From assembly GCF_003258705.1 (NCBI RefSeq), contig NZ_CP029480.1:3100001-3164000 (forward strand): DNA of 64,000 bases, in the 5' to 3' direction. The DNA comes from Arcticibacterium luteifluviistationis (GTDB taxonomy: Bacteria; Bacteroidota; Bacteroidia; Cytophagales; Spirosomataceae). How positions within the stretch are numbered: the first letter of the stretch is position 1; each line of letters opens with the position of its first letter. Below are positions 17,328-26,915 of the stretch, in pieces. Below the pieces are notes generated by a model. The model saw only the letters and a program-made list of their open reading frames with translations, ran no database searches and had not been told where the DNA came from. Made by a program: the position numbers and the translations under genes.

Positions 17328-18302
17328 CTATTTAGTTCTTTCAATTGTAAATTGAACCAAGCCTTCTAGTGCAGTTTTATACTCAGAATCAGGAAACGAA
17401 GCCAATATTTCATTCGCCTCATTCATATAATTCATCATGGCATTTTGAGTATAACTTATCCCACCACTCTGCTTTACAAAATCTATTACTTCAGTAACCT
17501 TAGCTGGTTTATTAGAATGCCTTTTCACCAAGTTAATAATCTTACTCTTAGTGCTTCTATCGGCATGATTTAAAGCATAAATGAGTGGAAGGGTCATTTT
17601 CTTTTCCTTTATATCAATACCTGTAGGCTTACCTATTTCAGCATTTCCGTAATCAAAAAGATCATCCTTAATCTGAAAGGCCATACCTATTTTTTCTCCA
17701 AGGAGTCTACTTTTCTCCACTACCTCTGGCGAACTACCTGCAGAAGCCGCTCCCACAGCACAGCAAGATGCTATTAAAGAAGCTGTTTTTTGACGTATCA
17801 CGTCAAAGTAAACCTCTTCCGATATATCTAATTTTCTAGCTTTTTCAATTTGCAGCAACTCCCCCTCGCTCATTTCTTTCACAGCCGAAGAAACTAGTTT
17901 TAACAAATCAAAGTCTTCATTATCTACACTCAACAGCAAACCTCTAGAAAGTAGGTAGTCACCTACTAAAACAGCAATCTTATTTTTCCAAAGTGCATTG
18001 ATAGAGAAAAAACCTCTTCTATAGTTGGAGTCGTCCACCACATCGTCATGAACTAAAGTAGCAGTATGTAAAAGTTCTATTAATGAAGCTCCCCTGTAAG
18101 TAGCTTCTTCAATGCCTCCGCACATACCAGCAGTAAGAAAAACAAACATTGGCCTTATCTGCTTGCCTTTTCTGTGAATGATGTACTTCATGATTTGGTC
18201 AAGAAGCATAACATCAGTCTTCATAGAATTCCGGAATTTGCTTTCAAATTCCTTCATTTCATTAGCAATAGGGGCCTGGATGTCTTTGATATTTATAGAC
18301 AT
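17328..18302 (-). CDS. Polyprenyl diphosphate synthase (trans-isoprenyl)
   Basis: Protein of 324 residues that elongates allylic diphosphates with isopentenyl diphosphate. The first aspartate-rich motif LVHDDVVDDS and the second QIKDDLFDYG are intact, and the FARM region (HTATLVHDD) and KTASLIASC are conserved. The bulky versus small residues upstream of the first motif suggest a long-chain synthase of the octaprenyl/IspB type making the menaquinone side chain, but chain length is an inference. It is monocistronic, with pafA 121 bp downstream. Confidence 0.92.
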   Translation of the reverse strand: MSINIKDIQAPIANEMKEFESKFRNSMKTDVMLLDQIMKYIIHRKGKQIRPMFVFLTAGMCGGIEEATYRGASLIELLHTATLVHDDVVDDSNYRRGFFSINALWKNKIAVLVGDYLLSRGLLLSVDNEDFDLLKLVSSAVKEMSEGELLQIEKARKLDISEEVYFDVIRQKTASLIASCCAVGAASAGSSPEVVEKSRLLGEKIGMAFQIKDDLFDYGNAEIGKPTGIDIKEKKMTLPLIYALNHADRSTKSKIINLVKRHSNKPAKVTEVIDFVKQSGGISYTQNAMMNYMNEANEILASFPDSEYKTALEGLVQFTIERTK

Positions 18303-18464
18303 TTACGAGAATTCAACAGAAATGGGTGGTTCGATATAACTCAATCAATTGCAATTTTACAATTCAAAAGTCTAATTTTACGGGCAGACTTATTTTTTAA
18401 ACATACAGCAGTCAATTGGTACAATTTTTTCTTCTCTTAATCCTATTAATCGCAAAGTTATAAT

Positions 18465-19373
18465 ATGAGGGCATTGGTACTTGGTGGAGGGTCATTAAAA
18501 GGAGCTTGGCAGGTGGGAGCCATTCAGGCTGTTTTAGAAACTGGCTTTAAACCTGAGATGATTTATGGGATTTCTGCGGGAGCTCTTAACGCAGGTTTTA
18601 TGGTTAATGAAGCAGGACGCCAACACATAGATACTGGAGCGATAGACTGGGATGTTGTAAATAAGAAACTGATTCAATTCTGGATTGAGAATATCACAAA
18701 ACCAGATGATATTGGGCTTTTAAAGTCTCGTTTTCAACTGGGAATAGATACCCTTCTTAGTCGTTTTGATGGTCTTCTAGACACAAATCCACTTCACGAA
18801 AAACTTAGAAAGTATATTAATTTGACCACGCTACGCCGTAGCCCTATTGATCTTAAAGTAGGAGCTGTGAATGTTAATACCGGTAAGATGCACTACGCTG
18901 ACCCCATGGAACAGCATTTTTTAGATTATCTGAGAGCCAGTAGTTCCATACCTATTATGATGCCTGCTATTCAGATTGGTGGCGACCACAGACAAGCATA
19001 CCTTGATGGCGGCTTGAGGGAAGTAGTTCCATTGAAAAAAGCGATTGAAGATGGTGCCACGGAGATTTATGCTATTGCAACGCACCCAAAAACAAGAGAA
19101 TTAGAGCCTATCAACTACCGCTCTTTCTTTTCTATGATAGAGCGAATAAAAGATATTTCTGTCAATCAGTTTGAAAACAATGACATAGAATGGGCTGAAA
19201 ACTATAATGAAAACTTAGTTTCTATTGCAGGTTTTACGCTTAACAAGAAAGTTTCGCTTAAAGTAATTAGACCAATAGAACCTATCAATATTAACCTAAC
19301 CAGTTTTGACTCTGACGACATCAAGGAGGTAATAAAACAGGGTTACCAATTTGCTTACACCGAATTACGCTAA
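18465..19373 (+). CDS. Patatin-like phospholipase
   Basis: Protein of 302 residues with the patatin Ser/Asp dyad: oxyanion loop GGGSLKGAWQVGA, nucleophile elbow GISAGALNAG, and the DGG motif in YLDGGLREVVP. Substrates are acyl chains of phospholipids or other lipids. There is no signal peptide, so it should act in the cytoplasm or at the inner face of the membrane. Its stop abuts the stop of the convergent MFS gene. The physiological substrate is unknown. Confidence 0.9.
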   Translation: MRALVLGGGSLKGAWQVGAIQAVLETGFKPEMIYGISAGALNAGFMVNEAGRQHIDTGAIDWDVVNKKLIQFWIENITKPDDIGLLKSRFQLGIDTLLSRFDGLLDTNPLHEKLRKYINLTTLRRSPIDLKVGAVNVNTGKMHYADPMEQHFLDYLRASSSIPIMMPAIQIGGDHRQAYLDGGLREVVPLKKAIEDGATEIYAIATHPKTRELEPINYRSFFSMIERIKDISVNQFENNDIEWAENYNENLVSIAGFTLNKKVSLKVIRPIEPININLTSFDSDDIKEVIKQGYQFAYTELR

Positions 19374-20540
19374 TTAGAAAAACTTAATTTTAGAGGATAA
19401 GTAAGCCGAAGTAAGTGAAAGTAATATCACTATAGAAAAGGCCCAGCTTAAACTAGTGGCTTGTGATACAAAACCAATTAAAACAGGACCAGCCATAAAA
19501 CCTCCCATGGCAAAAGTGTTCATTACCGCCAAACCAGTGCCTTTAGAAACACCTGGCACTCTGGCAGACGCTCCATATAAAATAGGTGCTGCACAGGAAA
19601 CCCCTGCTCCTACTATTGAAAAGCCGATAATAGTAAGCCATGTAGTAGGAAAAAGTAAGGCAATAGACACTCCAACAGTTACTAGAAGTCCTCCATATAT
19701 TAAAATCTTATTGGCTCCTATTTTTGGAATCAAACTATCTCCAAAAAATCTCCCTAAAGCCATAAACAAGGAGTAACCCGCTAAACCCCAACCCACAAAG
19801 TAAGGACTACTATTTACCACGTTTTTCATAAAAACAGAAGACCAATCAGCCATGGTACCTTCAGAAATATTACCACATACACCTATTAATATCATCACTA
19901 AAAAAGTACCCTTTGGCAGTACAAACTTTGACTGCGGAGTACTACCATCAGAAACTACTTCGTCTTGAATTTTGAAAATAGTAGGGCGTATCAAGAAAGC
20001 AAAGAGAATTATCAAAGCAGATGTTCCGATCATATATAGACCTGGATTCCACTCAAAACCCCTTGCCAAACTAGCACACATAGAACCTACCATCAAACCC
20101 ACACTAAACATACCATGACAAGTACTCATGATTTTAACATCATGATCTGCCTCAATACAGGTCACACCCATATTCATAGCAATATTAGTTATAGAAATAC
20201 CTGAGCCACATAAGTATAGGCCAATGGGCAACATATATACCGATGAACTATTTAAAGGAACAAGAAAGGCTAAACTCATACCTATCATGCCTAAAATAGT
20301 GGTGGTTTTCATACCAATTTTAGCCACCAACCAAGCTCCTACCAAATTCATGGTCACAGAGCCAATAGGCATACTGAGTAGTATCAAACCTAAGTCGGCA
20401 TCATTAAGAGCGAACTTCTCTTTAATAAAAGGAATAAAAGTAGCCCAAGTACCAAATAATAACCCAACTGCTATAAAGGCAACAGCTATAGCTCTACTCT
20501 GGCGATTTCCAAAAAAGTCTTTTGTGAGGTGGTTTAGCAA
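19374..20540 (-). CDS. MFS transporter (YbjJ/FucP-like)
   Basis: Membrane protein of 388 residues with 12 predicted hydrophobic segments in the major facilitator fold. The opening AIAVAFIAVGLLFGTWATFIPF and the WLVAKIGMKTTTILG loop 2-3 (a degenerate form of the MFS signature) resemble YbjJ-like and sugar permease members. It is the last gene of a likely three-gene operon with the HAD phosphatase and VOC genes (spacings 23 bp and a 1-bp overlap). The HAD partner hints at a sugar or sugar-phosphate related substrate, but this is inference. Confidence 0.88.
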   Translation of the reverse strand: MLNHLTKDFFGNRQSRAIAVAFIAVGLLFGTWATFIPFIKEKFALNDADLGLILLSMPIGSVTMNLVGAWLVAKIGMKTTTILGMIGMSLAFLVPLNSSSVYMLPIGLYLCGSGISITNIAMNMGVTCIEADHDVKIMSTCHGMFSVGLMVGSMCASLARGFEWNPGLYMIGTSALIILFAFLIRPTIFKIQDEVVSDGSTPQSKFVLPKGTFLVMILIGVCGNISEGTMADWSSVFMKNVVNSSPYFVGWGLAGYSLFMALGRFFGDSLIPKIGANKILIYGGLLVTVGVSIALLFPTTWLTIIGFSIVGAGVSCAAPILYGASARVPGVSKGTGLAVMNTFAMGGFMAGPVLIGFVSQATSLSWAFSIVILLSLTSAYLSSKIKFF

Positions 20541-20563
20541 ACTAATCTTTTCTTAATCGATAC

Positions 20564-20953
20564 TTAAATCGTAATCTCTAATCTATTTCCTTCTGGGTCT
20601 AAAACTACGCTCTCATAAAAGCCATCACCAGTCCATCTCACTTCTCCTGCTACTTCAAAACCATCTTTGCGTAAGGTTTCTGTCAACTCATTGACTTTTT
20701 CTTCAGACCCTACAGAGAAAGCAAAATGCGTAAGACCTAGGTACTCGGCAGGGACTTCATTGGCAGAAGCTATTCCCTCCTTTCTCATAATTTCTAAACT
20801 AGCACCTTCTTTAAAACTCAAAAAGTAAGATTCAAAACCTTTTTTAGTGTTGATGTATTTCTCATTGCTTTTGGCATCAAAATACTTTTCATAAAAAGCC
20901 CTCATTTTTTCAATGTCCGAACAATATAAAGCTATGTGTTGGATAGATGGCAT
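20564..20953 (-). CDS. VOC superfamily protein, glyoxalase I-like
   Basis: Protein of 129 residues with a VOC fold. Metal-ligand positions of glyoxalase-like members are present: His in IQHIALYCSD, Glu in SLEIMRKEG, His in LTHFAFSVG, and Glu in NRLEITI. Its ATG shares one base with the HAD gene stop (TAATG), so translation is coupled. Many such enzymes detoxify methylglyoxal or act as lactoylglutathione-lyase-like isomerases; which one applies is not determined. Confidence 0.87.
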   Translation of the reverse strand: MPSIQHIALYCSDIEKMRAFYEKYFDAKSNEKYINTKKGFESYFLSFKEGASLEIMRKEGIASANEVPAEYLGLTHFAFSVGSEEKVNELTETLRKDGFEVAGEVRWTGDGFYESVVLDPEGNRLEITI

Positions 20954-21606
20954 TATCGTATTCTGTTTAGAATGTCAAGGTTAATTTCTGAATAGTCATT
21001 GATATGAAAATCGCATGGAGGCAATTCTTCTTTGGTATGACTGCTTAAAACACCCACCACTTTCATTCCTGCATTAATTGCCGCTGATACACCTGAATGT
21101 GAATCTTCAAAAACAATACAATTCTCTGGTTTGACACCTAAATTATTGGCTGATTTTAAATAAACCTGTGGGTCAGGTTTATGGGCCGTCACATCTTCTG
21201 ACGCTAAAATAGACTCCATCATTGGCTCAAAACCAACTTTAGCCATTATTAAATTCAAATTTGCTCTAGGAGCCGAAGTCGCCACGCCTGTTTTAAAACC
21301 TTCTGCTTTTAGTACCCTTAACCAGTCCGTATAACCTGGAATGGTTTCTATATATTCGGCATATATTTCTCTAAAAAGACCTTCCTTCTCTTCTTCCATT
21401 TGAGTAAACTCCTCTCCCTCTACAGTTCTTCCTAAAAAGTGCTTTAAAATATAGCTATTGCTTTTGCCAAACATGTGCTCCGCAAATTCTTCATCAGTAG
21501 GATTTAGACCTCTCTTTTCAAAAAATACTCTAAAGGCTTTAGAATGGTAAGGATTAGTGTGGCAAATGACACCATCCATATCAAAAATAACTGCTTTGTT
21601 CTCCAT
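20953..21606 (-). CDS. HAD-superfamily phosphatase, beta-phosphoglucomutase-like
   Basis: Protein of 217 residues with HAD motif I FDMDGVICHT, a cap domain, motif II in GVATSAPRAN, the motif III lysine in AHKPDPQVY, and motif IV in VFEDSHSGVSAA. This subfamily includes beta-phosphoglucomutase and sugar phosphatases. A longer frame begins at 21654, but its first 16 residues are hydrophobic-basic and outside the family; the start at 21606 places the DMDG motif normally. It heads the HAD-VOC-MFS operon, consistent with handling a sugar phosphate. Confidence 0.9.
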   Translation of the reverse strand: MENKAVIFDMDGVICHTNPYHSKAFRVFFEKRGLNPTDEEFAEHMFGKSNSYILKHFLGRTVEGEEFTQMEEEKEGLFREIYAEYIETIPGYTDWLRVLKAEGFKTGVATSAPRANLNLIMAKVGFEPMMESILASEDVTAHKPDPQVYLKSANNLGVKPENCIVFEDSHSGVSAAINAGMKVVGVLSSHTKEELPPCDFHINDYSEINLDILNRIR

Positions 21607-21681
21607 TTCACAAAAGTAAATTAATCGCTTTAAATATGAGGAGATAATTAGCAATACCTTATATCAAGTTTTTGTTATCAC

Positions 21682-21710
21682 TATATTTGCAAATCCTGTC
21701 AAAAGACAGG
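21682..21710 (+). promoter_or_regulatory. uvrA -7 box and 5'-terminal hairpin
   Basis: TATATTTG at 21682-21689 fits the -7 consensus. A perfect 6-bp hairpin (CCTGTC, AAAA loop, GACAGG; 21695-21710) begins where transcription should start and ends two bases before the ATG at 21713. If the ATG at 21740 is the true start, the hairpin lies in a short leader. Confidence 0.45.
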
Positions 21711-21712
21711 CA

Positions 21713-24574
21713 ATGACCTCATTTTATTGCCAACAAAGCATGCCTGAATTTCAAGATATTGAAGCCTTAGATCCTAGAACGCATATAATCATCAAAGGAG
21801 CCCGAGTTAATAACCTTAAGAACGTAAATGTTGCTTTCAAGAGGAACAAACTTACTGTAGTTACCGGCTTATCTGGAAGTGGAAAGTCCTCACTGGCTTT
21901 TGACACCCTATATGCAGAAGGGCAAAGAATGTACGTGGAAAGTCTCAGTAGTTATGCCAGACAGTTTTTGGGCAGAATGGAAAAACCTGAGGTAGATTAT
22001 ATCAAAGGAGTTTCTCCAGCCATAGCCATTGAACAAAGGGTAAGCTCAAAAAACCCACGCTCTACAGTAGGAACTACTACGGAGATTTATGATTACCTAA
22101 AATTACTTTTTGCCCGTGCCGGAACTACCTATTCTCCCGTTTCAGGAAATGAGGTCAAAAAAGACAGCGTACATGATGTAAGCAAATTCATCCATAGTTA
22201 TGAAGAAGGACAGAAATTAATGATTCTGTCTCCATTAAACATTGCAGAAGGCCGAAACCTACCAATAGAGTTAGACCTACTTCTTAAAAAAGGATTTAAT
22301 AGGGTTTCGATAAATCAAGAAATTCATCAGATAGAAGACGTTTTAGAAAGTGACGAATTATTAAAATCAGCTTCTGACAATGTCCTTATACTAATAGATA
22401 GAGCGGCTGTAAAGTTTGACGAAAATGGAGAACCTGATGAGGACAACCTCTTTAGAATGTCCGATTCTGTCCAAACAGCTTTTTTTGAGAGTAATGGCGT
22501 ATGCATAGTTCAAATCATGGGAAAAGAGCAAAAGTACTTTTCTGATAAATTTGAATTAGACGAAATTGTTTTTGAGGAACCAAGTGTTAACCTTTTCACT
22601 TTCAATAATCCTTATGGTGCGTGTAGAGTGTGTGAGGGTTTTGGGAAAGTTTTAGGAATAGATGAAGACTTGGTTATTCCTGACAAAACTCTTTCTCTTT
22701 TTGAGGGGGCTATTGCACCTTGGCGTTCAGAAAGGATGAGCGACTGGCTTTCTCCTTTATTAAGAAATGGAATTAACTTCGATTTCCCAATTCACCGAGC
22801 ATTTAAAGACCTGACTGAAGAAGAGCAACAGCTCGTTTGGACAGGAAATGAGCATTTCAAAGGACTTAATGACTTTTTTAAAGACTTAGAAACTAAGACT
22901 TACAAAGTGCAATACCGCGTAATGCTTAGCAGGTACAGAGGCAGAACTGTTTGCCCAGATTGCCGTGGCTCTAGATTAAGAAAAGATGCCTCTTATGTAA
23001 AAATAGATGGTTATTCCATTACCGATTTAGTCTTAATGCCTATCAATAAGGCAAGAGTACTTTTTGACAACTTGAAACTGGAAGGAAACAAAGTAGAAAT
23101 TTCTAAAAGAATCTTCATTGAGATAAAGAATCGTTTAGAGTATTTAGAAAGAGTTGGACTCGGTTACCTTACCTTAAATAGATTAACCTCCACCTTATCT
23201 GGTGGTGAATTTCAAAGGATAAAACTGGCTACCTCGCTTGGTTCTGCTTTGGTGGGTTCTATGTATATTTTAGATGAACCCAGCATTGGTTTGCATCCCA
23301 GAGATACGCAAAAACTCATTTCGGTATTGAAATCATTAAGAGATATTGGCAATACCGTGATAGTGGTAGAGCATGAAGAAGAAGTCATGCAGGAAGCCGA
23401 TGAGATTATTGATATTGGACCAAATGCTGGAAACCTTGGTGGCGAATTAGTTTTTCAAGGAACATTTGAAAGCATTAAGGCCCATAAAGGAAGAAGCAGC
23501 AAGTCGCATACCATCAATTTCCTGTCAGGTCAAGACAAAATCTTAGTACCAGAAAGAAGAAGAAAAGCGATTGACTTCCTAAAGCTGTCTGGAGCCACTG
23601 AAAACAACTTAAAAAACGTTGATGTCAAATTTCCGCTTGGTGTTTTATGTGTAGTAACTGGCGTAAGTGGTTCAGGGAAATCAACCCTTGTAAGAAAGAT
23701 TCTTTACCCAGCCATCACCAGACAAAAAGGTGAATACACCCAGGATGCAGGTAAATTTGAAACTTTAACAGGAAGTGTTAGCCGTATAAATCAGGTGGAA
23801 ATGGTAGACCAAAACCCAATTGGGAAGTCTAGCAGATCAAACCCTGTAACCTATATTAAAGCATACGATGCCATCAGAGCATTAATGTCTGACCAACCTT
23901 TGGCCAAACAGCGAGACTACAAACCAGCTTTTTTCTCTTTTAATGTAGACGGCGGAAGATGCGAAGCCTGTGCAGGTGAAGGAGAGCAAACTATAGAAAT
24001 GCAGTTTATGGCGGACGTCAAACTTACCTGCGAAAGCTGTAAAGGAAGACGTTTCAAACAAGAAGTGCTGGAAGTAAAGTATTTAGAAAAAGATATTTCT
24101 GATATACTAAACATGACCATTGATGAGGCTCTTGACTTTTTTGAAGAGACTCAAAAGAAGCTTTACGAAAGATTACTACCATTACAGGAGGTTGGCTTGG
24201 GTTATATCAAGTTAGGACAATCTTCAAACACGCTATCCGGAGGTGAAGCACAACGTGTCAAACTTGCTTTTTTCTTAGGAAAAGGAAACTCAGACAAAGG
24301 AAAAACTCTCTTCATATTTGATGAACCTACCACTGGGTTGCACTTTCACGATATTCAGAAATTATTGAAAGCTATGAACGCCCTGATAGAGCAAGGTGAT
24401 TCGGTTATAATAATCGAGCATAATATGGAAGTCATAAAATCTGCCGACTGGATTATAGATTTAGGTCCAGATGGTGGAGAAGGTGGCGGAGACCTATGTT
24501 TTGAAGGAACTCCAGAAGAAATGGTTAAGATTGAAGGTAACTATACTGCTGACTTTTTGAAGGGGAAGTTGTAA
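21713..24574 (+). CDS. uvrA: Excinuclease ABC subunit A
   Basis: UvrA, 953 residues, the damage-sensing ATPase of nucleotide excision repair. It has two ABC modules, each with Walker A (GLSGSGKSS near residue 52; GVSGSGKST in the second half), signature ([20 protein letters not shown]) and Walker B ([22 protein letters not shown]). Zinc-finger cysteines are seen in CRVCEGFG...CPDCRGSR and CEACAGEG...CESCKGRR. In the UvrB-binding region the usual first zinc cysteines are replaced ([11 protein letters not shown]). An ATG at 21740 is an alternative start and gives a family-like N terminus. The gene is monocistronic. Confidence 0.96.
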   Translation: MTSFYCQQSMPEFQDIEALDPRTHIIIKGARVNNLKNVNVAFKRNKLTVVTGLSGSGKSSLAFDTLYAEGQRMYVESLSSYARQFLGRMEKPEVDYIKGVSPAIAIEQRVSSKNPRSTVGTTTEIYDYLKLLFARAGTTYSPVSGNEVKKDSVHDVSKFIHSYEEGQKLMILSPLNIAEGRNLPIELDLLLKKGFNRVSINQEIHQIEDVLESDELLKSASDNVLILIDRAAVKFDENGEPDEDNLFRMSDSVQTAFFESNGVCIVQIMGKEQKYFSDKFELDEIVFEEPSVNLFTFNNPYGACRVCEGFGKVLGIDEDLVIPDKTLSLFEGAIAPWRSERMSDWLSPLLRNGINFDFPIHRAFKDLTEEEQQLVWTGNEHFKGLNDFFKDLETKTYKVQYRVMLSRYRGRTVCPDCRGSRLRKDASYVKIDGYSITDLVLMPINKARVLFDNLKLEGNKVEISKRIFIEIKNRLEYLERVGLGYLTLNRLTSTLSGGEFQRIKLATSLGSALVGSMYILDEPSIGLHPRDTQKLISVLKSLRDIGNTVIVVEHEEEVMQEADEIIDIGPNAGNLGGELVFQGTFESIKAHKGRSSKSHTINFLSGQDKILVPERRRKAIDFLKLSGATENNLKNVDVKFPLGVLCVVTGVSGSGKSTLVRKILYPAITRQKGEYTQDAGKFETLTGSVSRINQVEMVDQNPIGKSSRSNPVTYIKAYDAIRALMSDQPLAKQRDYKPAFFSFNVDGGRCEACAGEGEQTIEMQFMADVKLTCESCKGRRFKQEVLEVKYLEKDISDILNMTIDEALDFFEETQKKLYERLLPLQEVGLGYIKLGQSSNTLSGGEAQRVKLAFFLGKGNSDKGKTLFIFDEPTTGLHFHDIQKLLKAMNALIEQGDSVIIIEHNMEVIKSADWIIDLGPDGGEGGGDLCFEGTPEEMVKIEGNYTADFLKGKL

Positions 24575-24939
24575 AAGAGGAAGTCCTAAACGTCTGAGAA
24601 TATCCCATAATATTGAAAGCAAAACACTCTTAGATTTAGTCATTTACTTTACGGAGTCCTTTTGTCATAGTTTTGTTCCATTCTGACGGAGATAACGCCC
24701 AGAACAAAAACTATTCTATTCTTTTGCGAGGGGTTTTCACCCCTCGTTTTTAATATATAATTCCGATGAATCTATTCTCAACGGTTGGAAATTTACTCGA
24801 TTGAGTAAAAACTATTTCTATTCACTCCACCCATCTCTCTACAAAACCGCACATAAAAAATCTATCACATATTCTCTATCAGATTTCCAAATAATCAGAT
24901 TGACATTCTATTTTTAGCTAGTAAAACTACCTGAAAGCT
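24575..24939. other. Intergenic region, uvrA to MDR oxidoreductase (365 bp)
   Basis: No coding sequence is supported. It holds an 8-bp inverted repeat with a 23-nt loop (TTTTGTTC at 24671-24678, GAACAAAA at 24702-24709) and a terminator-like hairpin at 24727-24746. The rest is AT-rich and presumably carries the promoter of the next gene, though no exact TAnnTTTG box was found close to its start. Confidence 0.6.
24727..24751 (+). terminator. Terminator-like hairpin after uvrA (possible repeat copy 1)
   Basis: CGAGGGG (24727-24733), loop TTTTCA, CCCCTCG (24740-24746), then TTTTT. It works as an intrinsic terminator on paper, 150 bp after the uvrA stop. It also resembles the hairpin at 29179-29197 together with its flank, so it may belong to a dispersed repeat. 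Confidence 0.65.
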
Positions 24940-25890
24940 ATGAAAGCCCTTGTTTTTAATAAATATGGAAACCCAGAAGAGGTCCTTCATGTCAAAGAAA
25001 TAGATAAGCCAAAGCCAAAAAAAAACGAAGTTTTGGTTAAAGTAAAGTCGACCAGTATAAACGATTACGACTGGAGTATGGTAAGAGGCAGACCAAAACT
25101 ATATCAACTAATGTTTGGACTGTTTAAACCTAAACGCACCATTCCAGGCATGGAGCTATCTGGCATCATTGAGGCTGTTGGAGAAAATATTAGTCATTTT
25201 AATATAGGTGATGAAGTCTATGGCGACATCTCAGAATACGGTTTTGGAACCTTCGCAGAATATATAGCTATTGATGCGAAAGCTGTAATTAAAAAGCCGG
25301 CTAACTTAAGCTTTGAACAAGCCGCCGCACTCCCCCATGCAGGTCTTTTAGGCTATCAGGCTTTAAAGGAAATAAAAGAGCATCAAAAAATATTAATAAA
25401 TGGAGCAGGTGGCGGTGTTGGCAGCATTGCCATACAGATTGCGAAGCATTATAAGTGTGAAGTTACAGGTGTAGACACATCAGCTAAATTCATTATGATG
25501 AAAACCCAAGGTTTTGACCATGTTATAGATTACCAACAAACCGATTTCACCAAAACAGGTGTGAAGTATGATTTCATATTAGACTGCAAAAGTAAAAAGT
25601 CCGTATTTGCTTACTTGAAAGCCCTTAAACCAAATGGTACTTATGTGACCGTTGGTGGAGATTTGACAAATCTAATAGGTCTACTATTTTGGGGTAAACC
25701 TCTTTCCTTATTCTCCAAAAAGAAGCTCCAAATACTAGCTCTCAAACCTAACGAAGGGCTTGAAGACTTAAACAAGCTTTTTAATATCAAATGCCAAATT
25801 GACGGCCCATACCAACCAGAAGAAATCCCAAGACTTATTCAATATTTTGGAGAAGGAAAGCATAAAGGTAAAGTGGTCGTGAATTTTTAG
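24940..25890 (+). CDS. NAD(P)-dependent MDR oxidoreductase (quinone oxidoreductase-like)
   Basis: Cytoplasmic protein of 316 residues of the medium-chain dehydrogenase/reductase superfamily. An N-terminal GroES-like domain (KALVFNKYGNPEEVLHV) is followed by a Rossmann domain with the NAD(P) loop NGAGGGVGSIAIQIAKH near residue 155. The structural and catalytic zinc cysteines of alcohol dehydrogenases are absent, placing it with zinc-free quinone/enone reductases. It stands alone. The substrate is not identifiable. Confidence 0.87.
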   Translation: MKALVFNKYGNPEEVLHVKEIDKPKPKKNEVLVKVKSTSINDYDWSMVRGRPKLYQLMFGLFKPKRTIPGMELSGIIEAVGENISHFNIGDEVYGDISEYGFGTFAEYIAIDAKAVIKKPANLSFEQAAALPHAGLLGYQALKEIKEHQKILINGAGGGVGSIAIQIAKHYKCEVTGVDTSAKFIMMKTQGFDHVIDYQQTDFTKTGVKYDFILDCKSKKSVFAYLKALKPNGTYVTVGGDLTNLIGLLFWGKPLSLFSKKKLQILALKPNEGLEDLNKLFNIKCQIDGPYQPEEIPRLIQYFGEGKHKGKVVVNF

Positions 25891-25993
25891 ACTCACTAAA
25901 ATAGTATTGTTTCTCACCAATCAAAAAGCAGACTATTTTATAAAAGCTTAATATCTTAGCTAATATTCTTCGCCTTATAAATTATAGCAAGCA

Positions 25994-26818
25994 ATGAAAA
26001 TAGACGCTCATCAACACTTTTGGAAGTACGACCCTGTTAATTATGCTTGGATAGATGATTCCATGTCAACTATTCAAAAAGACTTTTTACCAATGCATTT
26101 GGCACCTGTGCTAAAAAATAATGACTTTGACGCCTCCGTACTGGTTCAGGTAAACCAAACGGAAGAAGAGAATGACTATTTTTTAGATTTTGCAGCTAAA
26201 AATGACTTTATAAAAGCTGTAATTGGTTGGATTGATTTCAAAGCAGCAGACCTTGACACCCGTTTAGCAAGCTATGCCAACAAACCAAAACTAAAGGGTT
26301 TCAGACATATAGTACAGGGAGAAGCAGACGATTTTCTTTTAGATGAAACCTTTACACAAGGCTTAGCAAAACTGGCTACTTTAGACTTCACTTACGATAT
26401 TCTCATTTTTGAAAGACAGCTAAAAGCCGCATTAAAATTTGTCCGAAAACTGCCGAACAATAAGTTAATCATAGATCATATAGCCAAACCAGAAATCAAA
26501 CATCAATCGGTTAACAAATGGAGTAACTACATGAATGCCATTTCTGAGCACGAAAATGTTTATGTGAAGGTTTCTGGTATGGTTACCGAGGCCGATACTA
26601 AAAACTGGAAAAAGGAAGACTTCACTATATACCTAGACCATGTTTTGAGTTCTTTTGGTACCAAGAGAATTGTGTATGGCTCCGACTGGCCTGTTTGCCT
26701 AGTAGCCGCCACCTATGAAGAGCAGCTTGACATAGTTCAAACCTATTTTTCTAAACTCAGTAAAACGGAGCAAGCCGACATTTTTGGCTTAAATGCCCAA
26801 CGATTCTATAATATTTGA
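25994..26818 (+). CDS. Amidohydrolase, sugar-lactonase type (L-fuconolactonase-like)
   Basis: Protein of 274 residues of the amidohydrolase_2 family. Metal-binding IDAHQHFW opens the protein, and the catalytic Asp lies in YGSDWPVCL near the end. The pattern 'DAHxHFW...NYAWI...FLPxxLxPxL' is shared with L-fucono-1,5-lactonase and L-rhamnono-lactonase. These enzymes open sugar lactones in aldose oxidation pathways. No sugar dehydrogenase or aldolase is adjacent, so the substrate is an inference from family resemblance only. Confidence 0.82.
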   Translation: MKIDAHQHFWKYDPVNYAWIDDSMSTIQKDFLPMHLAPVLKNNDFDASVLVQVNQTEEENDYFLDFAAKNDFIKAVIGWIDFKAADLDTRLASYANKPKLKGFRHIVQGEADDFLLDETFTQGLAKLATLDFTYDILIFERQLKAALKFVRKLPNNKLIIDHIAKPEIKHQSVNKWSNYMNAISEHENVYVKVSGMVTEADTKNWKKEDFTIYLDHVLSSFGTKRIVYGSDWPVCLVAATYEEQLDIVQTYFSKLSKTEQADIFGLNAQRFYNI

Positions 26819-26915
26819 CGTTTTTTTTGATAAGCATTTGCTGATTATTGATGTCATATGAAATTGGATTATTAAATTACATCCTATAACATTTCACATT
26901 CATCAATAAATCAAA

